The notes below the pieces were generated by a model, which saw nothing but the letters and a program-made list of their open reading frames with translations, did not search any database and was not told where the DNA came from. A stretch of 64,000 bases of DNA from Siphonodentalium dalli. Lineage: Eukaryota; Mollusca; Scaphopoda; Gadilida; Siphonodentaliidae. Both the position numbers and the translations under genes were made by a program. Of this stretch, positions 1 to 11,475 are shown piece after piece (the first letter of the stretch is position 1; each line of letters starts with the position of its first letter). The stretch lies in the NCBI GenBank assembly GCA_032622095.1, contig CP136069.1, positions 105,302,278 to 105,366,277 of the forward strand, read 5' to 3'.

Positions 1-972
1 ATATTTATTAACCACACAAGCACACGTCCACTGTGACAGACTCGTAAAGGCATCGTGTCCCGGAGATCATGCACCATTTTGCACACACTGCCAAAAATTA
101 CTTTCTATGGAAATCAAGTGTTTTTCTGTGTCCATCATATTTAAGTTGTCTCATCCCAGTGAGGATGATAGGGTCCCACGTCGCGTGCGAGGGTTTCATA
201 TCCGACGGAGGGCGCGATTTGAGACCATGTCACCCCACTGTGCTGAGACAACGATGTTGTCAAATGATTGGTTTATCTAGATTTTTGTGGCGGAATCTGT
301 ACGGATTTCCGATCGTCAGTAACTTCGATCGTTTTACCGACATTTTAAAAGCTTTAAGAATTTTCGCCTGTTGTTAAGTTTTCGACTATAAAATCCTCGT
401 TTGATAAATATCGTGCGATTAACACTGACCTGATGTGTTCAGAATATTAGACTGTGTGTATTTTGGATTCGTGAGTCTCATTAGCTTGAATTAAAATATC
501 ATTCGAATACAACGGAGAAATTCTTTTTTCCGCGTCTTCCTAGAAATCAACAATATATAATATGTGTGTAACAGACACGCTACAACATACCTTGCAACGA
601 ACCTAAATTAATCGTAAGCAAATGCAAGAACACGAACCCGCAGTACTGACCACTTACCAGTACCTTTGTTGAACCCTTTAGTCCGCACCAAAATATGCAG
701 TTCCGGTGAGCCATAACGTTCTATCTCCGAGTGCTTTTTAGCCCAGAGACAAAGTGGCAGTTTTGTGCATAAAAGTTCTATCTCCTAACACGTTTTCACG
801 TTTTTCACGAAAACTCTTTGGTTTTAGGTATTAATATTTCACATGGAATCACGTTGTGATATATTGTAACCGTTTAACTCAACTACAACAACATTACAGC
901 TATTTAAGTTTGAAGAATCGGATCATGAATCTTCAACATCGATTTCCCACAAAACGTGCCAATGGGACATAG
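1..972. other. Region upstream of Gypsy pol; no gene supported
   Basis: No convincing coding sequence is seen. A TATA-like TATAAAATCC lies near 387, followed by about 100 bp that could be the R/U5-like end of an LTR (AT-rich, with AATTAAAATA near 490). I could not find a matching copy downstream of pol, so a 5' LTR is not claimed. No gag or aspartic protease coding (DTG/DSG motif) is visible between here and pol. A TAG at 970-972 closes the pol frame upstream. Confidence 0.4.
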
Positions 973-3345
973 AACCCTTTGGTTCTCATGCGACGATTAG
1001 TAGAGGTGGCCCAAATCGAAAAAGGCTACCTAGCGTCGGAACCCGGTCTGGAACTTGGCAGCTCCGTGTCAGGGGTGGGCAAGAGGAACAAGGTCCCGGT
1101 ATTACTCGTCAATAACACCAACAAAACGTTTCGCCTACGACGGGGCAGTGTAATCGGCAAGACGGTAGTGTGTGGCCCTGGAACCAGCCGCGAAATTAAC
1201 TCTTTGTCACAAAGCTCCCAGTTCCCGACGACCCGTAATTACCGCGACGATGGCTACGCCCTTAGACGCGCCGGCCATAACAGGGAAGACAACTCTAGGT
1301 CAGCGCGCGCTACCGGCGAGAAAAGATTAAATTTGGCCGAAGTTTCGTGCCCAGAGCGATACCGAGAAACACTGATAAAATTGTTGAAGTCCAACTCGGA
1401 CATCTTTGCCGACAAAGATACCGAGCTGACACAGACGAGCACAGTCAAAATGCATATCGACACGGGAAACCACCCTCCGATAAAACTTCGCCCGTATCGC
1501 ACCCCTTTGAATAAACGACCGTTGGTTGACGTTGCCATAAATGATATGCTAGAAGCAGACATTATCAGGCCGAGTTCGAGTCCTTACTCAAGTCCGATTG
1601 TTATGGTTGATAAGCGCGATGGCACCAAACGATTTTGCGTCGACTTCAGGCAATTAAATGCCGTAACCAAACCTATGTCATACCCACTTCCGGTTATCGA
1701 CGATATTTTGGCACTTCTTGGAAAATCTAAATTCTTCACCGCTATCGATCTCAAAAGCGGTTATTGGCAGTGCCAGGTCGCAGAGGAGGACAAGCAAAAG
1801 ACGGCATTCGCTTGCCACCGAGGTCTCTTTGAATTCAACTCCATGCCTTTCGGGCTCCGGAACGCCGGAGGGGTTTTCTCCCAGCTGATGGCCCAGGTAT
1901 TATGTGGGATGGGTGATTACGCCATTGCCTACTTAGACGACGTCCTCATATACAGCGAGTCCCTAGAATTACACTTGGAACATATCCAGAAAGTCTTTGA
2001 CAGGTTGCGCCAACATACACTGAAATTAAAATTGAAAAAGTGCCAATTCCTAAAGCAAGAAACACAGTATTTGGGTTTTATAATTGATACCGACGGCGTC
2101 CGACCTGACCCCGACAAGGTCAAGGCCATCCGGTCGCTTGTACCCCCAACATCAGTCAAGGAAGTACGTTCATTCATTGGCATGAGCAACTACTACCGCC
2201 GATTTGTCCCCTCATTTTCGCAGATCGCTGAACCTTTGGTACGGCTTACAAAAAAATATGCCAAATTCAAATGGGACCAAGCTTGCCAAATTTCGTTTGA
2301 CAAACTAAAAGAAAATCTGACGGCAGTGCCTCTCTTGGCCTACCCAAATACGGCCACGCCCTATACATTGTATACTGATGCAAGCGACCTTTGCATCGGT
2401 GCCTGTCTGACCCAGTTGGGCTCAGATGGCGTTGAAGAACCAATTTATTATCTCTCACACAAACTTAGTGATACTCAAACCCGATGGCCAACTGTGGAGA
2501 AAGAGGCATATGCAATTCACTTCGCATTACAAAGGTTGGACCATTACCTTCATAACGCCACTTTCACAATAAAAACAGATCATAAACCATTGAAGTATAT
2601 CTTAGAATCCCCCATGCAGAACAAGAAAATTCAACAGTGGGCTTTGGGCATAACTGGGTATAACTGTAACATCGAGTACATAGCTGGCCCAGATAATCAC
2701 TGCGCAGACCTACTCAGTCGAACGCCACCTAATGCTTATACAGAACAAGAAAAGGCAGAAGTAGAGGTAGATATAAACGACAATAACATTACCATCGCCG
2801 AGACCCGAGCGGAAATCGCCGCGTTGAACTCGTCTCGATTTGAACCCAAACACTTCGCAAGCTGCGAGGTGACCCCGAAAGAGCTGCCGAATAAAACTCA
2901 AATTGGGCAGGCCTACCAACCCACTAACCTACTGTTCAACAAGCCAGGCTTCAGCATGCTTGATGAACAAAAGAAAGACCCGGAAATTGCGTCAGTCCTG
3001 GAGGCCCTCGACAAAGGCGAGGGCACCCGGAATGACAAACACTTGATGATTGACGGGGTACTCTATTACCTCTCGAGTGCTGACGCAGAACCGACCCCGC
3101 GCCTTTGGGCGCCCGCACACCTTCAAACCAACATAATCAAACAATACCATGATGATAACGGCCACATGGGAGTAGACAAAACGCATGATGCGATTAAGTC
3201 GAAATATTTTTGGCCCAGACTGTACAAGGAACTAAACTGTTACGTTGGAAAGTGCGTGACCTGCCAAGTCAGGTCGCTGCAAAAACAATCCCCTAAAATG
3301 CAGATAACGGACACGCCCCCTATCCTTTCGCCAAAATCGGTTTAG
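973..3345 (+). pseudogene. pol: Ty3/Gypsy retroelement Pol, 5' part (RT, RNase H, integrase zinc finger)
   Basis: This is the polymerase part of a Gypsy-type LTR retroelement, which copies RNA into DNA and integrates it. The frame is open from 973; the first ATG is at 988 and is unlikely to be the true start. The first ~90 codons resemble the linker after a protease. Counting from 979, RT motifs include TAIDLKSGYW (about residue 254) and YLDDVLIYS (about 318), holding the two catalytic aspartates. RNase H begins at YTDAS near 465. The integrase HHCC zinc finger lies at about 724-762 (H..H, then CVTCQ). Gag and protease are absent upstream, so the copy is 5'-truncated or decayed. The frame stops at 3343-3345 just after the zinc finger because of a one-base loss in a C run at 3315-3320. 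The downstream integrase continues in another frame. Family assignment is strong; a specific clade is not claimed. Confidence 0.93.
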
Positions 3346-4689
3346 ACCTATCAGGCCCCTACCCCACGTCGCTATCGGGTAACCGCTACATTATCAGCTT
3401 CATAGACTTATATAGCGGGTGGGCAGAAGCGTTTCCGGTCAAGGACAAGTCAGCCGAGAACGTTGTTCATCTCTTGATCGACGAAATATTCCCGCGACAT
3501 GGGTGCCCTCTAGAAATAATTACCGATAATGGCAGTGAGAACATTAATTACAAGGTCAGGGAACCCCCTGAAGGCCCTGAACATTCACCACGTGACCACG
3601 TCTTATTATCACCCCCAGAGCAATAGCAGAGTGGAGAGGTTTCATCGGTCTTTTAAAGACGTTGTCTCAAAGAAAGTGGCAGACCAAATAAACACGTGGG
3701 ACGTCCATTTAAATCAAGCACTAGCTGCGATTCGATTTAACAAAAATGAAACTTCAAAATTCTCCCCCTTTTTCTTGTTATACAACCGAGACGTCGTAGT
3801 CCCAATCGACAATCTCCTAAAACCCCGGCGTAAATACGCAGGAGAAGATTACCATCAGATAGCTCTGCAACAACAGCACAAATCCTTTATGATGGTACAC
3901 AAACACGTGAAACAGGCGAAACGCCAACAAGCCGAGAAATTTAACAAAAAGGCCACAGACACCAAATTCGAGATTGGCGAGGCCGTCTATGTAAAGAACC
4001 ATTTACGAAAAAGCAAACTTGAAAGCAAATGGAAACCCTACTTCCGCATAACCGAGCAAATAACGCCCGTTACTTTCAAGTTGAGGAACCAATTAACTGG
4101 GAAAGTCACACAATCCCACGCTGAACATATGCGCAAAGCCAACCTAGAATGGGAAATCCCCAAAACTGACAACAACAAGCGTGCTCAAACGTATGTTGTT
4201 CCCCCCGAAGACGAAGGTAGCGACATCCCTGCCCCTAACCATGTGGGTGGGTCTTCTGGCGATGAAACTGAACCATTACCAGATGACGTAATCGCTCGAT
4301 ATCGGAGACAATGTTCCGACTCCGATGACGAAGATGTCCCTTTAAGCGAGCTTAAGGTGCGCTTACAGCGTAGAAAAATGCGACCCGCGCGCTCAGCGCC
4401 GCTACAAAACCCTAACTCGTCCACGGACGAGAAATCAGAGCCGAGTGCGAAGGCACAACGCGCCTCAGCGCCTCGTCGACACGGGCGCAAAGTAACAAGG
4501 ATGTTTACGAGTGATGACAGCTCAGAGGATGAGTTAATGGAAGTGGCCGCCATTGAACAAACTCCTCGTGAATGTAGGCCCGTACCGGCCCCACGCAAGT
4601 GTAAGCAGTTCATGAATGGAGCGCTTAGCGACGTAAACACCAAGCAATCATTTAAAAACCTACTGTACTCAATGGCAGCAGTGATGTAA
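3321..4689 (+). pseudogene. pol: Gypsy integrase catalytic core, C-terminal domain and long charged tail
   Basis: This continues the integrase after the first frameshift. From 3321 to about 3560 the coding frame is the third frame: GLDLSG holds the first catalytic Asp and ITDNGSEN the second. At a CCCCC run near 3563-3567 the frame returns to that of the upstream pol, so the second shift is compensating (one extra base). SYYHPQSNSRVERFHR then supplies the catalytic Glu near 3633. After the small C-terminal domain (GEAVYVKNH to HAEHMRKANLEW) comes a ~170-residue tail rich in Asp, Glu, Ser, Arg and Pro, presumably disordered, ending at 4689. I see no chromodomain. The ATG at 3529 lies inside the DNG motif and is not a real start. 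Both breaks are one-base changes in C5 runs, so sequencing error is an alternative to decay. Confidence 0.88.
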
Positions 4690-4867
4690 ATTGTAATCCG
4701 ATACTCAGACTACTGACCTTGCTTTCATTACAGAATGCACGGGACCCTACCCTTAACTGGCTTATTGGCAAACCTAACCTGGCTCCGTAATATTTAACCC
4801 AGTGGCCCGAACCGAGTCGAAATAAATAGTCGTACCCCTATCGATCACAGGTCGCGCGTCCCCATGA

Positions 4868-5239
4868 AACCCGGCCCGTGCGCGTGGCGATTTAATAAAT
4901 AAAGCCTTGAACTTTACAATCACGCGCCGAGAGATAACGAGTAGCACGCCGACGCGAATATCGCCAGGGCGGTATTTTGCCCTAGTAACAACTATAGTAG
5001 TAATTTTCATTATCTTGACCCACCGATTCTGGTGGAAATTTGTTAAACGACATTTACCAAGGTTAGCCATTATGTATAATAAGCAGTTAGACCAGCGACC
5101 TGAGGATATCCTGAATGCCGTGTTCAAAGAGCCCATAGACGAAGCAATGGAGACGGATGAACCAAAGCCGCCTGCGCCATTCAGGGACAACAATCAGGAA
5201 CGCCTACATGTATATCCAATTATAGCCGTCAGAGGCTGA
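4868..5239 (+). CDS. Small ORF with one membrane segment downstream of Gypsy pol
   Basis: The frame is open from 4868 after a TGA at 4865-4867. It has no ATG before the membrane segment (a TTG is at 4907), so if translated it is probably a 3' exon or a remnant. It encodes one clear hydrophobic helix, YFALVTTIVVIFIIL, followed by a basic aromatic stretch (HRFWWKFVKRHL) and an acidic, Pro-rich tail. This layout resembles the membrane anchor and cytoplasmic tail of a type I membrane protein. Its place right after pol suggests an env-like remnant, but no fusion peptide, furin site or ectodomain is seen. A pyrimidine-AG acceptor-like site (CTTTCATTACAG) lies at 4722-4733. Function is inferred only. 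Confidence 0.4.
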   Translation, partial: NPARARGDLINKALNFTITRREITSSTPTRISPGRYFALVTTIVVIFIILTHRFWWKFVKRHLPRLAIMYNKQLDQRPEDILNAVFKEPIDEAMETDEPKPPAPFRDNNQERLHVYPIIAVRG

Positions 5240-5706
5240 CCACATCTGTGGCGGATTTGGATTAGTATTAATTATGTATCATATATAAATGTGTTCCGCA
5301 TTTCCCCCGTAATTATTGTTGCGCGGATATTAGAATCGTTGCATGTATATAGACATTTATGCATTTCATATATTTCAAATATTAATTGTTGCGTAACGAT
5401 GTCCATGGTATTATAGTTGTATAATTATCAGAATTATTATAGCAAGCGTTAAATAGGGACTATAAATCCCGACATTCAGTCATACGTTTTGATGATTGAA
5501 ATCAATCACCCCGACTTATCTTGTGTTTAACTGTTCGTCAACCGCTCCATCTATATAATTAGTTGTAAATTCCATTTTCGTATTGGGCCGATCTGACGAC
5601 CCTCAAGCGATACCGATAAATCAGAAAAGTAACCATTGTGTATACTGACTGTGTCATTTGTTCTCAAACCTCACACAAATATCCGTTTGAGTATTACAGG
5701 CTGACC
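5240..5706. other. AT-rich spacer with TATA-like promoter, possible LTR remnant
   Basis: This stretch holds no ORF. It contains GGACTATAAATCCCGAC near 5457-5473, similar in wording to the TATA-like site near 387 (CGACTATAAAATCC). This could be the promoter of a 3' LTR or of the PPxY ORF that follows. No terminal TG...CA pair could be matched to a second copy. Confidence 0.3.
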
Positions 5707-6222
5707 ATGGCGGTGGAACGAGGGTCGACTAGTTGTCAGAACCTACCCCCATACTCGGACATTGAGGACGGAAATACCTCGACATCCGATGATGACAATA
5801 TGACACCCAATTCAGATGCACGACCATCCGCCAGCAGGCGGCCGCATGAAAGCTACCTCGACATGATGCCGCGCATGCAGTCACCCACATCCTACAACCA
5901 GCCATGGGTTCAGCCTTACAACGAGCATAGACGATATTACGCAACACAGTCACCTCCCCCGCCTTACAGCCCGCCCAGAGAAACTGAAGATGCACTCATC
6001 GACATCGACCCCGATTGGTACTACTTCACGGACGAACACCGACAGCCGATCCGGACTCGCCAGCGAACCTACGCTAGAGCACGACAACAGCCGTACCAAC
6101 GACATCGACGTACATACGAACAACGGAGGCCTCTCACTCACCGATGCCGCTGTTGCGAACTACTCCGACGAGTCATCAACCTGCTACGCAGCGGCGGATT
6201 GGGCTTTCAGGATCAACTTTAA
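5707..6222 (+). CDS. Unrecognised PPxY-containing, arginine-rich protein
   Basis: A 171-residue ORF begins at the ATG at 5707, in the good context GACCATGG; the frame is also open back to 5638 without an ATG. I do not recognise the family. Near the N-terminus is LPPYSD and near residue 80 is PPPPYSPP, both PPxY motifs. In known proteins PPxY binds WW domains of NEDD4-type ubiquitin ligases and serves as a budding late domain in retroviral Gag. The middle is acidic and Tyr/Gln-rich, followed by a strongly basic block (RTRQRTYARARQQPYQRHRR) and a Cys-rich end, CRCCELLRR, finishing in FQDQL. It lies about 1 kb after Gypsy pol, so it may be an accessory ORF of that element, part of a second element, or a host-derived gene. 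Its C-terminus is duplicated just downstream. Confidence 0.5.
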   Translation: MAVERGSTSCQNLPPYSDIEDGNTSTSDDDNMTPNSDARPSASRRPHESYLDMMPRMQSPTSYNQPWVQPYNEHRRYYATQSPPPPYSPPRETEDALIDIDPDWYYFTDEHRQPIRTRQRTYARARQQPYQRHRRTYEQRRPLTHRCRCCELLRRVINLLRSGGLGFQDQL

Positions 6223-6317
6223 AATAAAAAACAGTCACAGCCAGTAAGTCGGAGTTGTCTGAGAGACGCCCAGACAACCCGATTTGCATGACGGGGGACG
6301 ACATCGCACCAGCTATC

Positions 6318-6410
6318 TGTCGCCGCGGCCGCTGTTGCGAAACACTCCGACGAATCATCGCCCTGCCGCGCGGCGACGAATCAGACTTGCGATTTCAAGA
6401 TCAACTTTAA
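6318..6410 (+). pseudogene. Tandem copy of the C-terminus of the PPxY protein
   Basis: The 31 codons here read CRRGRCCETLRRIIALPRG and end in FQDQL plus stop. They parallel the end of the upstream ORF (CRCCELLRRVINLLRSGG, FQDQL, stop at 6222). DNA similarity is also visible (CCGCTGTTGCGAA, ATCAACTTTAAA in both), with third-position and small indel differences. An in-frame TGA lies a short way upstream, so this copy has no full ORF of its own. A second gene copy reduced to its tail, or an internal tandem duplication, are both possible. Confidence 0.6.
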
Positions 6411-7268
6411 ATCGAAAAAGCGAAGGAGTAATGTGCCAAGACAACCCCCAGGGACATAACTTTCAACCCGGGAAGAAGAAGGCAATATCTTAGTCGCGGG
6501 AGCCGCTAGTTTACCACACATACTAGCGCCCCTGATGACTGGTCATCAACATTGCGACATCAAAACGAATTGGCGGACATCTAGCAGTAACCAGGCCGAT
6601 ACATACATACATACATAGTAAGACAACTATGAAGTAAACAGAACGCTTAAGGGATTAGCGAGACGAGATACTTTACCTACGGCGCCCATTGAAACCTAAC
6701 GCGGCACGAAGGCAAGGATAAGATACCTGAAGAACACAGAGGAACACATAGGAAAATTACCTCGCATGAGCAGCCCAGGAACGCCCCATCCGATGGATCA
6801 TGAAATGCGGATCCAGGCGGAATAACACCATGGTCCTATTTAGTGGCAAGCAAAATTGAGACCCACAGACACAGACAGTTCTAGCAAACCCCGCAGCGAA
6901 CACTAGGAACTCCCAGACACGCAGGAAAGCAGTCGGAAGCTATGGACAAAGATGCAAGGTAAACATTACGAGCTTGTATTCTTAACCACGTCCTACTGAT
7001 GCGCCGACGAAGACGGAAGAAGAGCAGACGACAGGAAGACAAACTCAACCGGAACTCAACCGAGTAGAAGACAAGAAGATACACTCAATCCAGGAAGACG
7101 GAAGAAGGCCCCAAACCGAGCAGACGACAGGAAGAGAAACTCAACCAGGAGAAACCCAGATGCTGATGATTGAACTTTATTAACTTTGTTGTAATTAAAT
7201 AATCAAACCGTTCTGATAGCCTTAAGAGTTTATGTACCCGTATTGGCACACTCTCTCACCTTGGATAC
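6411..7268. other. Purine-rich non-coding stretch with local tandem repeats
   Basis: No supported gene. There is an ACAT tetranucleotide run near 6601-6618. Two related purine-rich segments occur at about 7012-7053 and 7090-7145, sharing GAGCAGACGACAGGAAGA and AAACTCAACC. They could belong to the 3' end of the retroelement upstream, but no polypurine tract followed by an LTR could be defined. Confidence 0.4.
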
Positions 7269-7523
7269 AATGGTATGACATAAATGGTATCAGTGTGTGG
7301 AGCATTCCCCTATTAGTTGTCTCAAAGACTGAGATACTACTATGTCAAAGGTTTCTGAAAGAGCATGTCTGAACTATGTGTGAGTGAATTGTGCTTCAGT
7401 GTAATTCATGATGTCATGAGAATGGATTACTCTTATTAAGCGAACCATTATTTCGCTTGAGACAGCCAAGGGTATAATAAGTGACGGCATTGCCCACACT
7501 GATACCATTTATGTCATACCATT
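7269..7523. mobile_element. MITE with ~29-bp terminal inverted repeats
   Basis: The left end TGGTATGACATAAATGGTAT followed by CAGTGTG is matched in inverted orientation by CACACTGATACC and ATTTATGTCATACCA on the right. The ~255 bp length, the lack of an ORF and the inverted ends fit a non-autonomous DNA transposon. The target duplication is unclear, so no superfamily is assigned. Confidence 0.75.
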
Positions 7524-8449
7524 TTATCAGCTAATACTGGTAAATGTGAATTCGGGTCCCACATACTCTAGGAAATACACACAGTGTGGCACCCCACACT
7601 GGGTCAAATATAGACAAATTTTGACAAAAATCAGCTCAAATAAGGTTGATAACAGACATTTCTCTAAATATCAGTCATGTGACATGTACCTATTATTATT
7701 GTTGCAACACATGCCAAAATAAATTTATGAACTAAAAAGATCTTAAATCAGTTTGAAAATAAGCATAAGTCTGGTAGATCTGAAATTTTTATATGGCTGA
7801 AACCCAAACATGGCTGATGAATCTTAAATACATGAAAATATCTAGGGTTATGTTAATTAGCCTTGATAATAGTGTAAGGTTACCTCTAATAAGGCAATAA
7901 GGCAAGAACATGTTTTTTCAGAAATCCTACCAAAGCATTCATTTCCTAAAGTGTGGAACTCGATCAATTCCGAAATAAAAAAAAGTAAATTTATTTACAC
8001 ATTCAAAAAGTTATTGTCTCTGGAACTAATAGGTAAATATTCTCAAATGGTTATCTGTGAAAACAAATTATGCTTCATTTGCAGTCGGCAAAACTCCACA
8101 TGACTCAATAATCTGCCAAGGTTAACTTTTTAACTCATATTATTATGCACCCCAGTTATCACCCTGAACATCCTAGATAGCCCTGTGTCACAAGCACGGT
8201 GCTGTCCGCGAATGTGATGCAGTACTGTCGCAACAACCTCACTAGTTTTGTTTCAATATCTTAAACTTGTCCAAAATCTCTATTACGGTACAGAATTTTT
8301 CAAAACTCAACCCAGTCTTGATTAAAGGTCTTGATTAAAATGAATACATAAAATATTAAAGTAGGCACCAACCGGCCATCCAAATACCAAATAGTCTGTG
8401 TCAAATTGTAAGTACGCCATCACATGTTCATATTACATTTATCATTCAG
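7524..8449. other. AT-rich non-coding DNA, nothing recognised
   Basis: Only short, chance-length ORFs occur and no repeat family was recognised by eye. Confidence 0.5.
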
Positions 8450-8579
8450 GGGCAGCAGTAAGACGGCCAGCTAGGTCATGCTGCTCCTGTGCAATAATAT
8501 ACTTTTGTTTACTATTTTGTTAATGTATTGTATTTTAATATTATTGTGCAAATAAAGATCTATCTATCTATCTATCTAA
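8450..8579 (+). mobile_element. 3' tail of a LINE-like retroposon
   Basis: The segment ends in GTGCAAATAAAGATC followed by a short (TCTA)n run at 8561-8578. A polyadenylation-like AATAAA followed by a tetranucleotide run is typical of CR1-like and related LINE 3' ends. The 5' extent is unknown and no reverse transcriptase coding remains, so this is a heavily 5'-truncated copy. Confidence 0.55.
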
Positions 8580-9002
8580 AGTGCACATAATTTATCTGAT
8601 CATTGTGCGAGTATAACAAAAGTTTAACTTTTTTCAACATATAATGAATTTCCCTTTCAAAATTTAGTCCATATATCAATGTATATGGATTTCTATGTGT
8701 TTTTTCCCTTTTAAAATTCATGTGAACTCTATTATTCTGATTTATATGCAACTGTGCATGGATGCACTGGAAGCCCTTGTGGCAGATTTTTTTGGTATCT
8801 GTATTTCTGACATGGGGGATGTCCTAGGCATTGATTGAACCATAATTTGTATGAATAAATGGTTGCTATGGCACCCTAATGTTCTAGTCTTGTGGGTAGA
8901 GTTTGAAAAAATGTGATAATTTGAAGGATTTCACAAGTCGCAGTATCAGTATAATAAGTTGTGAACTTGTGAGGCAGATGTTGGGTTAAATCAGCCAAGT
9001 TA
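8580..9002. other. Non-coding DNA, nothing recognised
   Basis: AT-rich sequence without a supported gene or repeat. Confidence 0.5.
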
Positions 9003-9116
9003 TACAGTAATGCCCTAAGTAATCGACCTCTTAACCAAAGCAGAATTATGGGTAACATTTCAGGATTTAGATGGAAATATGGCTTGTTGCCATTCATCGG
9101 AAAGCTCTCCCCGAGA
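9003..9116 (+). mobile_element. Foldback MITE family 1, copy A (one arm plus centre)
   Basis: It starts ACAGTAATGCCCTAAGTAAT and continues through GGGTAAC, CAGGATTTAG and GGCTTGTTGCCATTCATCGG. The same arm recurs at 15246, 23443 and 49780, where both arms can be present. Here only the left arm and the central part remain, so the copy is truncated on its right. Confidence 0.7.
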
Positions 9117-10843
9117 TTCACTACCTTTATACATTTCTATTTTCAGACTATATTAATGATGGAGAATGAGAAATGTGGTTAACTCATCAGGACAAATTAT
9201 TAGAATGTAATAATGTGAGTACCATACCGTAAATTCCAAGCTGATGCTTATTCAATCAAAACTCAGAGGAAATAAACAGATCTTCATTGTAGTACTTCAG
9301 AACGGACTGATTTTGGGTTGTTGTTTTCCCCACATATAGGACTGCCCTATGCATACACCTGTATTAAGTTGGATTGACATGCTTACCGCACAATTTATTT
9401 TGGCTGCATCTAATTGTGGATTTTGAAAACATTCATTAATTTGCCTGAATATTTACAGTTGGAACTGACACAAACAGTCATGTGCTATCTCTAAATCTCC
9501 CTGGTATCTTTCTATTAAAGGGACCCAAGGCACTCGCAGTGGGTGAATGTGCAAAATTTACAACTGCATGTCTGTAAAAATATCACCATGCACTATTATT
9601 GACAAACACAGAGAAATAGATACACTTTGTTCTTAAATTCATTACTGATAGTTCTCCAATAATTTTGCATTTGAAACTATTTTTATGTAATCAAAACTGT
9701 TAGTGATTTTGTTTGTTTACAGTGATTTGTCAACAAACATCGCTAATCGTGTAGTAAATTCAGATGTTTTAGTCTCAATATTATTTTCAGAATATTTTTC
9801 AAATGCTTAACCTTTCCAATGTTTGCCATCAATGTTTTGATTAAACTTTGTTGTAAATTCAAATGTTTTAGTCGAAATACGATTTTTTTTATGGTACACA
9901 TTGGACTTTGATCATGAATGCCACTGTTCACCATTCCATGTATTGTTTACATAACAATGGTTTTGATATGATAATCTCATTATTGGAGAGTTATTAACTC
10001 ATTCAGTGCCGGCAACGGATATATCTATCGCTGTTTTGTTGCAGTCAAGTTGCCATGTCAGTGCAATTTCTGTTCATATATTCGAGCAGATAACAACACA
10101 AATTTGGTCTTCCTGTGATGATTTGGTACAAAAATAGCTTACCTCACATATTCGTGACTTATCTCAAAACTTAATTGAATGTATGTGTACCTGCGCATGC
10201 ACAGCTGGCACATGCGCACAGATTATTTACACCCAGCCCAAAAAACAGTGCAGCGAATCTGTAGACGATTGATCCCTTTCTGTCCTATAATTTCTACCTA
10301 TATTGCACCATACCTCTATGATCGACCCATACATTCTTTATCACCTTTAATATACAGGCCTACATGTATATATAGTATAGGATGGGGGTTATTTATTTGC
10401 CCATGCGCAATCGAGAAGATGGCAGCAATATATATCGGCCATGACGTTCTGTCTCCAAATTTTTATTTTGATATCAACACAAAATATATAAAATCAATGG
10501 AAATCTGGTCCTGTTGCCATAGTATCAACACACCATACCCCCATTATGGTTGTGTATCTCCATACCTTACTATATATACCGCTTAACATATCCAATATTT
10601 AGTTACATAACATGGGTGAACACAAATTGTTATTTGTCAAGACAGGAATATAGTGAAAATTTGGCAGAAATCAACTAAAACCTTGGTTCATTGTCATGGC
10701 AATCATAAATTTACAAACCTAAACACCTACTGGTGGCGTCTTATTCCTTAAACCATCCACTATTGAGTATGATATCAAAGTTATATTCACCTTCATCAAA
10801 TATTGATACATGTTTATCCAATATTGATACATGTTTATCACAA
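9117..10843. other. Non-coding DNA, nothing recognised
   Basis: No supported gene. A short imperfect duplication around TAAATTCAGATGTTTTAGTC recurs once between 9755 and 9880. ORFs in 10179-11119 are short and show no domain. Confidence 0.5.
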
Positions 10844-11475
10844 ATATATAAAACTAGCAGGTGGACCCGACTTCGTCCGAGCTGTTTCAACTCTGCTTTT
10901 CGGCGAATTGCGGGATTTGACCTTGAATTGTCCATTTTGAAGGTCAAGGTCAGGTGTGGTCACGATTTGACCCGTCCAAAACACTGCCCGGACAAAAGTA
11001 CCCGACAAAAGTACCCGTCGAAATCCATCCGGTTTTACCTCGAATTGATCATTTTGAAGATCAAGGTCAGGTCGGGGTCACGACTCGACCCGTCAAAAAC
11101 ACCCAGTGGACAAAAGTAACCCTACGTATCAAATTTCGTCGAAATCCCATCAAAATTCGCGATTTGACCTTGAATTGACCTGATTTCAAGGTCAAGGTCA
11201 CGTCGCACGGGCAAACGAATAGGATTACGACACTCCCCATACGAAAGTATCCCCAAACACTAATTTTCATCGAAATCCCGTGATACTCGGGCGTTCGACC
11301 TTGAAATGACCCGATTTCAAGGTCACGTCGCACAGGCAAATTAATAGGCCCATGCCAGTCCCCCGGCCGAAAGTACCCACACATACCAAGTTTCATCGAA
11401 ATCGGCTGTTTTCGAGTCCATCGCGAACACAGACAGACAGACACACACACACACAGATCTTCCAAAATATATAAT
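10844..11475 (-). repeat. GTCY-microsatellite element, family B copy 1
   Basis: The plus strand starts AATATATAAAACTAGCAG and holds degenerate repeated phrases (GACCTTGAATTG, AAGGTCAAGGTCA, TTTCATCGAAATC). It ends in a GACAGACAGACAC microsatellite followed by ATCTTCCAAAATATATAATA. Read on the minus strand this is a terminus, a (GTCT)n run and then tandem units. A second member starts immediately at its end. This layout (terminal motif, GTCY microsatellite, tandem core) is known for Helentron-associated DINE/HINE elements; assignment to that group is inference. Confidence 0.6.

Noticed and set aside
69-377. 102-codon ORF at the left edge
   Set aside because: No domain, irregular composition, and it overlaps a promoter-like AT-rich region; chance length in this sequence.
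4185-4643. 152-codon minus-strand ORF
   Set aside because: It is antisense to the charged tail of the integrase ORF and is a shadow.
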